The position numbers and the translations under genes are program-made. Shown here piece after piece: positions 11,294 through 21,762 of a DNA stretch of 64,000 nt (positions are counted from its first letter, which is position 1; every line of letters begins with the position of its first letter). Origin of the DNA: Thozetella sp. PMI_491 (taxonomy: Eukaryota; Ascomycota; Sordariomycetes; Chaetosphaeriales; Chaetosphaeriaceae); contig MU270023.1 in assembly GCA_021432635.1 (NCBI GenBank), positions 806,001 through 870,000 of the forward strand, read 5' to 3'. The notes under the pieces were generated by a model, which did no database searches, was not told the origin of the DNA, and saw only the letters and a program-made list of their open reading frames with translations.

Positions 11294-11932
11294 ATGAGAA
11301 AGGACAGCAGTGGCACGAACCTATTCACAGAAGACGAGGACGAGCTCGGCAGCCAGCACGGGTGCCTCGAAAAGTTCCGAACCGGAGATGGGCGTGGATT
11401 CCGTCTTCACACGACTGCTCCTATTCCTACAGGCTGCTTTGTGATAGAATATACAGGGAGAAGGGTCCCTGAGAGCTCATCAAGTTCAGCGTACCAAATG
11501 GCTATAGGGGACGGATGGGTTATCGATGCCAGCCGCGGAAAGTTCTCGCCCGACTCGAAGCTCCTCGCCTCGGCCTCTTCGGGCAACACCGTCAAGCTCT
11601 GGGATCCCGCGACCGGTGCGCGTATACAGACAATTGATATCTGGAGAATACTCTATCAAATATCATTCGATTCTACAGGCTCCTATCTCTATACAGAGAT
11701 TGGTAAACTCGATATAGCTATTCCTTCTACTTTCGACAAGGTATCTATCCTACCTACTCCTATCAGTTATAGCATAAGTTTGTATAATAAGTGGATCATA
11801 AATGGTCCAGTGAAATTGCTGTGGCTAACTCAAGAGTATCGACCAGTAGAGTCGGCCGTGGCGGGTTCGACAGTAGTGATTGGTTGTGCGTCAGGGCGGG
11901 CCTTGATAATAAACTTTAGCAACGGAGGATAA
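11294..11932 (+). pseudogene. Chimeric remnant: SET-domain fragment joined to NLR-type WD40 C-terminus
   Basis: One 212-codon open frame made of two unrelated pieces. Residues about 20-80 look like the start of a SET methyltransferase domain: GDGRGFRLHTT, CFVIEYTGRRV, then YQMAIGDGWVIDASRG, which in real SET domains leads into the N-H-S-C motif, absent here. Directly after DASRG comes KFSPDSKLLASAS, SGNTVKLWDPATG, a WD40 repeat as in fungal HET-E/NACHT proteins, followed by the usual post-repeat tail (LLWLTQEYRP, VVIGCASGRALII). The WD40 repeat is GC-rich whereas its tail is A/T-rich with ATA codons, as expected of RIP. Neither half is complete, so I regard it as a relic and not a functional gene. 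It sits at the edge of a TA-rich block. Confidence 0.72.
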
Positions 11933-12733
11933 GTCATATTTAATGAGATGATTTGTCTTCTCTGTCCCTCTCCCTCTTCTTTTCTCTTTTTCACTATCAT
12001 AGCGTGCCACAGGAAGGGTCTAGGAGGCCCGGTTGATTTATACCCAGAAAAGTGTTCCAGTACCTACTAGAAGTTCCTCCAAGAGTCGCCACTGAAACTC
12101 CTGCCAAGCAAACTTCGATATATATTTACATAGAACTAGACTTTGAGACTTGATGTGTTTGGACACACGCTTACCATACTATAGATCCGGCTCATCCCTA
12201 TCGATCCTCCACCGTGGCAAACGAAAAGGCAAGGCTATAAGCACCGTTCCGTCACACTATCACCACCGGCCGGAAGGGAGAGCTTCGGGGATGTGAAACT
12301 CGTGGATCACACTCCGAACACAAGCACAGGCGACCGATGTGCCCGAGTAGGGCCCGCATCGGACGCCTAAGTAGCAAGCTTGTTTAAGATATCCGCCGCT
12401 GGACTCCCTGAAGACGATGATAGTCTGGAAGAGGGACAGCACCCGTGGGTACAGCGGCAGGCGATCGACCTGGCCGGTCCCTTGCTCAGGATGGGTGCTA
12501 CGGTAGGGGTAGGAGAGTGCTGAGGCTCTTTTCAACACGATGCGTCACTTTGGGAGACATATCAACAGCTACATAAGATTGTCTCCACCCCCCCTCCTTA
12601 TATTACTTCCCCTTTACTAGCCCTGCTATTACAGATAAACCGATGGCAGCAGTGCAGACTCGTGCTGTTGATATCCCTGTCCCTACATTTCTCGCCTTCC
12701 GCTATCCTACTCCAGCCATTTCATTCTCTCTGC
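11933..12733. other. Intergenic, decayed
   Basis: CT-rich and broken-frame sequence. A 92-codon minus-strand frame at 12260-12538 has some protein-like composition but no recognisable family and is left uncalled. Confidence 0.4.
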
Positions 12734-13805
12734 CTACTTATCTTCCTCATCTTCTATCAGAGTAGGATAGGCATCATCTTCCTCGTCTTCCTCCGTTTCC
12801 ATCACTTCGATGTGGACTTTGCGAGCATTTAGAAAGATGCTCCGGAGTTGTTTGTATGTTAGGACGATCTGAGGATCACTGAAGCCGCTTCGGCGTTAGC
12901 TGTCTACGAGCCATAAGAAGGGAGGAGGGGGGGGGGAGGGGATGGACCGTGACACTCCGGACGCTAGCTCAGCAGCGGAAGGACGACAGTAGGCGTGGGG
13001 CAAGGCGCCTCCACGGAGGAAGTCTGAGACATAGAAGCCCACTTGGCCGGTGCGCTGGGCATCAATGTCCTCGTCGAAGAAGAGGCTTCCGCGCTGTACC
13101 CAGTGATGGGCTAGGTGGCTCTGCGAACAGTCTGCGACCAGCAGGCTGACCTTGGCACGTCTTGCATCGGGATAGCTCGGGTCGAGAAGCAAGACGGCTG
13201 CAATCCGGCCATGGGTGCCGTCAATATATTGGACAGCCTTGTTCTCACTGTGCAGCGCTGACTCGGACTAGGAGACCTCGCAGACAAGAGACGGCAGCCG
13301 TTTGGGGCGCTCGCGGAAGGAAACATCGGGCTGCTTGTACTAGAGGCCAGCCATGCTGATGCCAGTCGCGCCAACCGCTATAACACTCTCCATCCGGCTC
13401 TGAATCTCAGGGTCGGCTATAGTAGCAGCAACGTTCTCAACAGCAGCTTCAAGGACCTTGCTAAGGCGGTGCTGGAACTGGAAATGCAGGTCGCTTTCAG
13501 GCATCATGTCGATCTGTACTGTTTGAGATTCATACTCGTAGGAGAGCTTGCCGGTGGTGATACCTCCAAGGAGGGGAAATAGACCCTGGAACAACTGATT
13601 CTTGGGCCAGAAGAAAGTGACAGGGTTTGTTTTGAGTGGATACTGAGTGGCAGCCTCAAGGTATTCACCGATTTTATCGGGGGTCAATCCATCGAGGGAA
13701 ACCTAGGGCATAGTTGTTAGCTCCTCTACGAGAAAATTGACGAGATCACTGTACCATCTCAAGGCTTGGCGCCGTTACAGCGTCAGGATTTGTGCTGGTG
13801 GCCAT
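12734..13805 (-). pseudogene. PD-(D/E)XK nuclease-like fungal protein, broken by two in-frame TAG codons
   Basis: Three exons on the minus strand, 13805-13755, 13702-12948 and 12878-12734, give a 316-codon frame. Introns begin GTACAG and GTCCAT and end CTAG and TTCAG. The frame reads through smoothly except for TAG at 13342-13340 and TAG at 13270-13268. Between them lies QPDVSFRERPKRLPSLVCEV, then S-stop-SES, a PD-x13-E-V-S arrangement like PD-(D/E)XK or Uma2-type nuclease folds, though the usual Lys is replaced. Downstream are ENKAVQYIDG, RIAAVLLLDPSYPDARRA and the C-terminal exon IVLTYKQLRSIF with an acidic tail. Both stops fit C-to-T (CAG) or G-to-A (TGG) transitions typical of RIP. The second intron carries a G10 run. 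Conserved fungal family of unknown role; this copy is probably dead unless the stops are sequencing errors. Confidence 0.7.
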
Positions 13806-16190
13806 TTTTAGGCAGCGTAACTCTCGCGAGGGATTTGATTGTGATGGATTGGGACGGCTTGTGAGTGATGGAATTGAAGAAGATAGCCCTGGCGTTTGGG
13901 GTTGTAGTTGTTGCGTTCCGGTTGAGGTTAGCACCTTGGGTTGAAGTTATTGCGCTCCGGACAGACCAGCCAAGGAAATCTTTGTAGGGTGGGGTAAAGG
14001 CACAGGCTTTAATCAGCCATGCCGCCTCAACCAATCGCGTATGAGACAATTTTTACGTACCCAGGTAGACTATTTATCAATGGCAGTCACAAACATGGGC
14101 GGTTAGTGGAGGAATGGCCTGCGCGAGGCTCCATTGACAACCGGGGCAGCCTGCAAGAGAAGTTCATGTAGCACGTTAATGGGAAAAGATCTGGATTGGG
14201 TATCGGACTGTGGATTTCCCAAGTGCCCTCCTCTGGCCCTCCTGCGCTGTTACCTCCCAAGTTACATGAAATCTGGTATTCCCCCATCATCGTGCGAAGG
14301 GACACCCTCTCGCGACACAAACGGTCACTTATCAGCCACTTGCAATTGGGCATTGCTCAACACGAAGCCTGATGAGCCCACACTGACCGGAAGCCGCTTC
14401 CATGGGCTTGATTTTGGGAATGGCATGGAGCTTCTTCCACGGCTGCTGGGGCACTGCGGCGTTTTCAACATCCAACCGAGACTCATACCCGTCGTTGTAC
14501 CCATGTCTCGTCGCTCCATCCTTTGGACGGGGAATTGGGATTGGCTCTGCCGCACAGAGGGTCTAGATTAAAAAGGCTGCACCCTGGAGCCTTCCGCGGG
14601 CGCCGTCTCCAGCCTAGCAATGGCCGACTGCTACGTGATCTGGCTGCCGCACAACACTCTTGTCCGGTCTTTTTACCCATACAGCAAGCATGGAGTGGCC
14701 CGCATCTGGCTTGCCATATGAGCGTATTGGGTAGTGATCTGGGGTGCGCTCGATGCCATTTTGTGCAACGTGGACGAAAAGAAGGTACCAGCTTTTTTAC
14801 ACGTTCTTCTCTAGCCTCTAGATATGGAAGCGAAGGTGCAATGATCTTGCCGTCAAACGGGCTGCAGACAGCTCAGCCCCCCGAGAGGATTGCGGTGAGG
14901 CTTAAGGCCCAGTTCTCCGCGGCCTCAGACGAAAGAGCATGTGAAACTAATCAACAACCTATTTCGGCACAGCAGGCTACGTTCTAGGCATGGGTGTGGC
15001 AATTTGCCGACTGCTCATTAGCGACGCAATAAGGTGGCTAAGCTGGTGCCCGAGCCCGTAATGGACATGCCACTTCCCGCTATTGAAGCAGGCTGCGAAA
15101 GGCCGCTGGTCTTTCGCGAATGGGCGACTACTATCAGCTGCATGGCGTCCCCTGGGGGCCATTGACACAGGAGACCATGCTGGTCATCATCTAGCCCTCT
15201 GGTAACGATCTTGGCGTATTACCCCTCTTGATAGGTCTTGTACGGAATTGTAGAGCCGAATAAGGGCAGTGATGAGCTAGTAGGAGTTCGTGAAGGCAAT
15301 CTTATGCGCCATCCCAGCTTTTTATCCTCATGACCGCCCTTTAACTATTATTGAAATTGGTTGCCATTCTGCTGACAGTGCCAAGGATAGCCTATAAATC
15401 TCCGCTTTGACACCGTTGCATTTGATGCCTATTTTGGGAAAGCAATTGCGGTCACACGGCATCTATCAGTCTGGCCGATTGAGTAGTTCATAGGGACTGG
15501 CAGCTCGCTGCCAACGGTCACATCCTACATCCTCATAAGCGAATCAGCTTCTGCGCAGAATTTTCGTGCAACAAGGCTCATCCTATCACAGCTACGCTCC
15601 TCCCATTGGGGGCGCTCACCATGGCTAGGTTGCGAGGCAGGAGCTTTCAGCCGCTGTTGGGGGCTGAGCCAAGCCCTAGTACGGCAATTTACCTCTACTC
15701 TGGCCACAGGAAGGACGCAAGGCTGAGCATATGATATGTACCGATCTAGTAATACAACAGTTCTATGTGCACCTTATCAAACGAGAGGAGGGGAGGGGGC
15801 AGGAACTAGAGATGCATGGAGCCGAGATGCCTGGTGTGAACCGGATGATTCCGTGCGCGGTCTTGCTGCGGACTCTCTAAATTTAGGTGAACCGGGGGCT
15901 CTATAACGCCGGTAAAGGAGGGGTTGGGTGGTTTTCTCTGCCACTACCTATGAGTCTGGATACGAGGAAAAAATCCTACAGCCTCGCCGTTGTCTTGGCG
16001 CTATGGATGATGCCCGAGCATCTGGGTTTACACAAGTTGGGATATATGGTGCTCGAGACGGGCTCCTCTGCCTGGCAGGGTTCGTGTCGTTCTACGCTGT
16101 TATTGCCATCTGCGGCTCTCCATCGGTCTTCTTCCCGGTTTCAAACACAACAGCGCCCACGAGCCATAGAAGGAAACACAGCTTCTCATC
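13806..16190. other. Gene-poor region
   Basis: About 2.4 kb with only short overlapping frames on both strands and no domain-like sequence, RNA gene or repeat that I can support. The last 300 bp form the upstream region of the membrane-protein gene at 16191. A short frame at 15928-16245 overlaps that start and is not called. Confidence 0.4.
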
Positions 16191-18001
16191 ATGGGCGCCT
16201 ATGTCTCGGTTGATGGCTGCAAATCCCACTACAACGTGGCTGTGAACTGCAGTTACAAACTAAACGGCAGTGATCCAGCCGTTGGGGGTCATGAATTTGG
16301 AGAGGTTCCACCAGATCCCGACATCGCAGGGATAGGGGCAAGTGTCGTCTATTGCTTCGCTCCTTTGATCAAGACCGCTAAAAAGGCTACAGATTGTCTC
16401 CGTCTTTATCGGCGTTACTTCTTTTGCCTTAGCGTTAAGCTTCACCCATCTTGTTTGGACGTTCGCCAAATTCGTTGGCTGGAAGCACCGGTATTCAAGC
16501 GAGTAAGCTGAACTCTGGAATATCGGAACAAACATCGGGTGCCCTAATCGAAATCAACACAGAGAGAAGAAACTCCACAGGAGATGTGGCAATATCAGCT
16601 TGACCAAAGTGTGCGAAGCTTTGGTTGTCTCCTGCAGCGACCAACAAGTGTTCACAGGCGGTGCCTACGCAATCACGCTTCGCTATGTATGTTAACCATG
16701 CCCATTCTCTCCCCTCTGTTGCGAAGAAAAGGGACTTCCTCAACAGGTCTAACAACCAGCGCAGTGGAAAGGATGTGAGATCATTGCCTACCACTACAAC
16801 ATCGTGTCCAATATGATGCTTCTTACCTGCGCAACCCATCTAATGTCAGTAACCATTACCGAAAATTACTTCGAATATCCATTCCTCGGGGCTATCCGAA
16901 TGCTCGTCGTCACGGGAGTCTTCTTGGTGGCAGGAATCCTCCTTACCAATCAGAACGCGGACGCGGAACTCCAGTTCCCTACCAAAGTTCCGCTCTATGA
17001 CGACCCGAACTCAGGCTACATGTTCCTGCCGGCAGCCTGCTTCCAAAAGGGGAGCCACTCCGCCGAAACCGTCAAACAATCGTTCTCCTCCTCCGGGGCG
17101 CACGATGCTTTCCTCTTTAGCGACGTCGGTAATCATATCCAAGGATGGAACTGGTACTTAATCATTCTGCTCTTTTACGGAGCGGCTATCATTATGGGCG
17201 CATTTCGGTTATTTCAGCGCGGAGCCAAAAAGACAGGCAGAAGAGCCCGGATACTACGTCGGACAAGCACCTTGGTCAGGTTCAATCCGGACAATCAGCA
17301 CAGCAAAACGCGCGCCATGCTCAAGGCTATCTATCTTCTATACCTTTTGGGTGGGATCGGTATCTCTGCAGCTACTGTGACCATATCCAGTCAATACATA
17401 TGGTCCTTGAGAGACTGGGCAAAGGCGTCGCACTGGCTGGAAGGCAATGGCGGCGGCCAGAGCGAGGAAGACGACGCCACCACGTTTGGACAGCTGGTCC
17501 CAATCTTTCTCTGCCTCCTTACCCTTTTCAGCTTTGCTCAGACCATAGGCCGTACGTAAACCCCGGCTCGTTGATCACGTTCCTAGGCAGTCACACCCCC
17601 CAAGCATCGAGAGCCGCGTCGCATAGGTCTTCGATACTAATGAGTGTATAGAAATGCGGGAAAAAGATGACAAGGCGGGTGAGATAAACCCAAGCAGTGT
17701 GATATACGAGCCCACCCCCAGCAACTTCACACTATCCCCAAAGAAAGGCACATTCGACAACGTGGAGACAAAGCCTATGCCTACCCCGTCCGATCTGGAC
17801 TCGCAGTTCCATTTCAACGTAGGACAAGGAAGTCCGCCATTGGTATCCCCAATGCACATGAGCATGCCGGAGAGCTACGTTGCTACCCCGGTCAACAATG
17901 ATAACGGACACGGAACTAGCTATTTCCCCGCAATACCTGTCCTCTTGACCACATCCCCTCCCCAACATCAGCAAGGCCGGCAGGGCTCCCATCCTGCGTA
18001 A
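16191..18001 (+). CDS. Polytopic integral membrane protein, fungal family of unknown function
   Basis: Five exons: 16191-16346, 16393-16502, 16581-16686, 16765-17551 and 17652-18001; 502 residues. Each join continues the frame and restores hydrophobic sequence, for example GIGASV|IVSVFIGVTSFALAL and AITLRY|WKGCEIIAYHYN. Intron 1 is only 46 bp. The N-terminus contains DPDIAGIG before the first membrane helix. SCSDQQVFTGGAYAI, YHYNIVSNMMLLTCATHLMS and LLTNQNA are conserved in a family I know from many ascomycetes as an uncharacterised membrane protein. About six to seven helices are visible, with a loop containing paired cysteines and charged residues, and a long polar cytoplasmic tail rich in Pro, Ser and Thr. 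No transporter or enzyme motif was seen, so no function is given. Confidence 0.78.
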
Positions 18002-19997
18002 GTAAACCTACCACTTACACGCACAGGCCCCCTGGCTGTCTGAACCAGAGAGGACAGACCCGATAGCAAGAAGTAGGGAGTATGATATGGGTTTCGGATG
18101 AAAGGGGCACAATCTCACGCTTGACTAATTTACTATATCACTAAATGCCCGACTCTCCTTGGCTGCGATAATCTCTCCATTGCGCTTTACAACCCCCCTT
18201 GATAGCACACAAGAAACAGTTCTCTCCCTTGGTGCGGGTGCCCCAGTCCATTAGCTTAAAGTAGTGGGTAATCTTGAGTAATTGTGATCTTCTCATAGTC
18301 CCTCATATCCTTTGCGATGGTGACGGCCTACGGGCCCGAGTTATACTCTACTACTATTCATATGCTTTTCGGTAAATATTAATAATGCAGCGTATATTCT
18401 TTTCCCTTAACAGGTTTACGCAGGGTAAGGTTAAGGATATCTTCTCTACAATTACCAAAACTCACCAAGGCCCTTCCTTAGCCATGATATCTTGTCGAAA
18501 CGCCGTGCTTTATAAAATCCTTACAAATAGAGAGTAGCAACTATAGCTACTAAATCTGGGCGTTATTAGACAAGCTGGCTATCTAATAGATTTAGTAGCA
18601 CGTCTAACGTATAATAACATAAAGATAAACACAGCGTTCTTCCTAAAAGAATAAGGATACTAATGTCAGTCGTAAGTACAGGAATTAAAGTACTTTCCCA
18701 GATCTCCGAGAGAAAGAATAAAATATCTTCACTGCCAAGGACTCCTTAATATAGTCCCATAGCTATGATAACGTCATTAGTTTTCCCGATCGCACAGTAC
18801 GAGTGGTAACTTCCCCCACCTTAGACTGCAACCACTAGCTTTACATACTCGAACAGCAGCCAAAGGTACATATCAGTCGCTGATTCACATTCTCTACAGA
18901 CGCCTTAGCAGACACTCACGACTATAATCACCTGCTTCACAAGTGACTAACAGTATCCAAAATGTGCTAGGATTGGGTCCGAAGGTTTAAGGCAGTCCGA
19001 GACCACTGAGGTGAGCGGGGGCCATAACGTTTAGCGTCCCGCGCCAGCAGGGGCCGCGCCACTGTATATAATGGCGCCTTTCTGATCTTTCGGACACGAG
19101 GCCTACGGCATCATACCTATCTCTCCACCTACCTAGCTAGGTACACTTCCTAAAGTAAGCCTGTTAACCCCCAGAACCATCTGTCGCTAAACTGCCGAGG
19201 AAAGCAACTTGAACGATGCCAAACTGGGTGAGATCTCGAGGCTGTTTGCAAGACGTGTAACAGAACCTTCGATATCGACAGAAAGCACGATATAGCTAGA
19301 AGGATAGGCTCTCACCTAGAGGAATAAACTACCATAAAAGAAATAAGAGCAGGTGCTTAGGGCCAGCACAAGTATAAAAATAATAATTCATATTTAGGTT
19401 TCGCATAGCAGATACTATAGCCAGCATCTTAGCACAGTTAATAAATGAAGTAAATCGCATAGTAAGAAGATTGATAGGTGCGTGCATAAAGGCCTACAGA
19501 GAGCTGGCTATCTTCCAAGTCATGTAAACGGGCCACTCTAGCTATTTAAGGTTGCCTAGAACCCCAGCTCGGCGTATAACCTACGCCGGAGAAATCGCAG
19601 TGAGCTACTAGCTAACCATGAAGGCGGCCTCCGCTCAAAGAGCCTTTTTCTTGAGTTTATTCTAAGCTATTAATTGCGCCGTGATCTTGCTCTACCTGTT
19701 ACAGTTTCTTGAACTCGCCGAAGTACGAAGCCATGGCGAGAGGGAGCTCTCGTACGCTATATCGGATTCAGCCTTGACGACTCTGTCTATTTATGATGCT
19801 CAATTCGGGGTTTCAAGAAGGGCAAGAGATTATTTGAACATAAATCCCCCGGCTTCCCAGGTTTACTAGCATTGTGTAGATAAAAAGAGTGGGAATGGTT
19901 GAAGCTAACCACTAGACAGATGTGAGGGCGGTACGGTGTGGCTTCCTGGCTTCCCATGCGAACAGCTTTGTCTAACTTGTACACTATCTCGTAACTT
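18002..19997. other. TA-rich decayed intergenic block
   Basis: Mostly A/T-rich sequence with many stop codons in all frames (clearest 18350-18750 and 19300-19600), resembling RIP-degraded repeats. A GC-rich island near 19010-19075 contains GTATATAATGG, a TATA-like string with no gene after it. Palindromic CCTAGCTAGG occurs near 19131. No intact element found. Confidence 0.45.
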
Positions 19998-20864
19998 TCA
20001 GCAGGTATCATAGAACAGGTCGAAGGCGGCCGTGTTATACGCACAGAGAGCTCCGCGCGGCTCTAAAGTCGTCTTCCCGTCCTCGGGTCTCCAGATCACC
20101 TGTGGGATAAGGTTGTTCTGATCGTCCCTCAAGGGAAAATCTGGGTCGACTTGAACAATCAGTTCTACAGCTTCATTCCTCGTCAAAGCCGGGAACTCCC
20201 AGCCTCCCCACGCTGTATCCTGGTTGAAATTTTTTCCGTCGTTGCCAGTGTCGGTGAAGAAGTAGACGACGCCTTCCGTCTCTTCGGCAAAGGCCTGCGA
20301 CGCTCGCTTTGCGGTGGTCTGCGAGGTATCGACTGCGCCACGCGCACCATTAATAGAACCACCAAATCTTAAGCCGTCAAGTCTTTCCCTTTCTTCTTGG
20401 AAGTACCCATTTGGGAGTATCTCTTCCCAAGAGACCCCGCTGCTTGGGGTTCCCGTGTCCGGGAGAAAGGGATTTTCATTAAGGTTCTTGATATATGTGC
20501 AGTACCACGACTTCGCCCTTCTTGGTCCGCTCGCAATACCGGAGTAGAACAGCGACGCTCCGTTGCCAACCTCTCCGTGGTCTCTAATATCCGCACGGAT
20601 AGCTTCAACCGACTTAAGCACATCTGGGCCAACCCGTTTCTGAAGAAGTGCTCTTGGCTCGGCGGTGAAATTGGCGTTGTCGAGGAGCGAATCAGGAAAT
20701 GGAACAACGCCCCTAGATTTGAGCTGCTTTCCAGGGGCATCTTTGCTAGGTGGCAGGGAAGGGTCGGCAATATGGCCAACCAAGAATGCAAGGGCCACGA
20801 GCAGAAGAGCTCGAATGGGCAGCAGATAGCGTTTGGGGAGCTGAAACCCGTACAGAGTAGCCAT
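19998..20864 (-). CDS. Predicted signal-anchored or secreted protein, unknown function
   Basis: Intronless, 288 residues from the ATG at 20864. An upstream in-frame ATG at 20996 would add 44 charged residues ahead of the hydrophobic segment, so I prefer the later start, which puts KRYLLPIRALLLVALAFLVG near the N-terminus as a signal anchor or signal peptide. The lumenal or extracellular part contains GASLFYSGIASGPRRAKSW, WEEILPNGYF, RFGGSINGARGAVDTSQTTA, EGVVYFFTDTGNDG and TAWGGWEFPALTRN, ending in cysteine-containing ALCAYNTAAFDLFYDTC. The composition is that of a globular secreted enzyme or effector. I do not recognise the family and assign no role. Confidence 0.65.
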   Translation of the reverse strand: MATLYGFQLPKRYLLPIRALLLVALAFLVGHIADPSLPPSKDAPGKQLKSRGVVPFPDSLLDNANFTAEPRALLQKRVGPDVLKSVEAIRADIRDHGEVGNGASLFYSGIASGPRRAKSWYCTYIKNLNENPFLPDTGTPSSGVSWEEILPNGYFQEERERLDGLRFGGSINGARGAVDTSQTTAKRASQAFAEETEGVVYFFTDTGNDGKNFNQDTAWGGWEFPALTRNEAVELIVQVDPDFPLRDDQNNLIPQVIWRPEDGKTTLEPRGALCAYNTAAFDLFYDTC

Positions 20865-21762
20865 TGCCGTGTCTATGTGTGAGTCGTGCGTAGGCCGCTC
20901 AGATTTGAAACGTGGACGGGTAGAGCGCCAATTCGAAGACACACGAATCGAATTGGGCGAAGCCAACGGACGATAAGAGGTTTGGGCTGCTGGCATCGAC
21001 TAGCATCAGGGCAAGAAAGGGTGGTTGGGAACAAGTGTCACGGGGTCATCCGGCGAGGGGAGTTAACTCGGCGTGAGATAGAGATGCTTGGTCCGAGATG
21101 CCGCACTAGGACTAGACACCTCTACATTTCGGAGAGGTACCAGACTTCCATGCACAAGTCTTCCTAGTACAGGCATATCTCACCTCAGCGACATGCTTTT
21201 GCAGGAAGTTTCTGCAGTTCCGCGGGAGCCAAAGCGCGGCTTTTTGCAGCTCGTTATCTTTGCCGGTTGCAGTACACATCATGAGACTCGATAAAGCTGA
21301 CATCCAACTAAATGCACGTGCCTACCTACAGTCATTTCTTGCTTGGCCACATATGCGCGTAAAGGCGGGATAGAGGGGCTTTGTTGTCAGATCTAAGTGT
21401 GTGCACCTCCCGTGGGCTGCGCTTACATGCAGGGTTACATGCATTCTCACTCTCGATCTCGGCGGCACTGGGCCCCCGCCCGCACCTACCATATTCCATA
21501 GATAGCGTGTTAAGGGCAGTCGCAGTTGTGCATGGCGGCATCGAAGGCGGGCGGTCAGCATGCGTCCAGTGCCGTGCAGCTAGCTCTCCAAGACTTGATC
21601 GGGTAGGCTTGCGAGTGTGACTGGCAGGATTGGTGATGTGCGCTGTACGATCGAGCTTCGGTGCTACATTCACCCGAGCTATCTACTTGTCTCGAGCCGC
21701 GCGGTGCTTCTGGCCTCAATTGTAATGAGATACAGCATTCGACCCCTCAACATGCTGTCGCC
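20865..21762. other. Divergent intergenic region
   Basis: Lies between the minus-strand gene starting at 20864 and the plus-strand gene starting at 21763, so it holds both promoters. Open frames on both strands overlap and lack domain features. Confidence 0.45.

Noticed and set aside
12260-12538. 92-codon minus-strand frame
   Set aside because: Some protein-like composition but no motif, and it lies in decayed sequence.
20865-20996. Upstream start of the signal-anchored protein
   Set aside because: It adds 44 polar residues before the hydrophobic segment; the later ATG gives a normal signal sequence.
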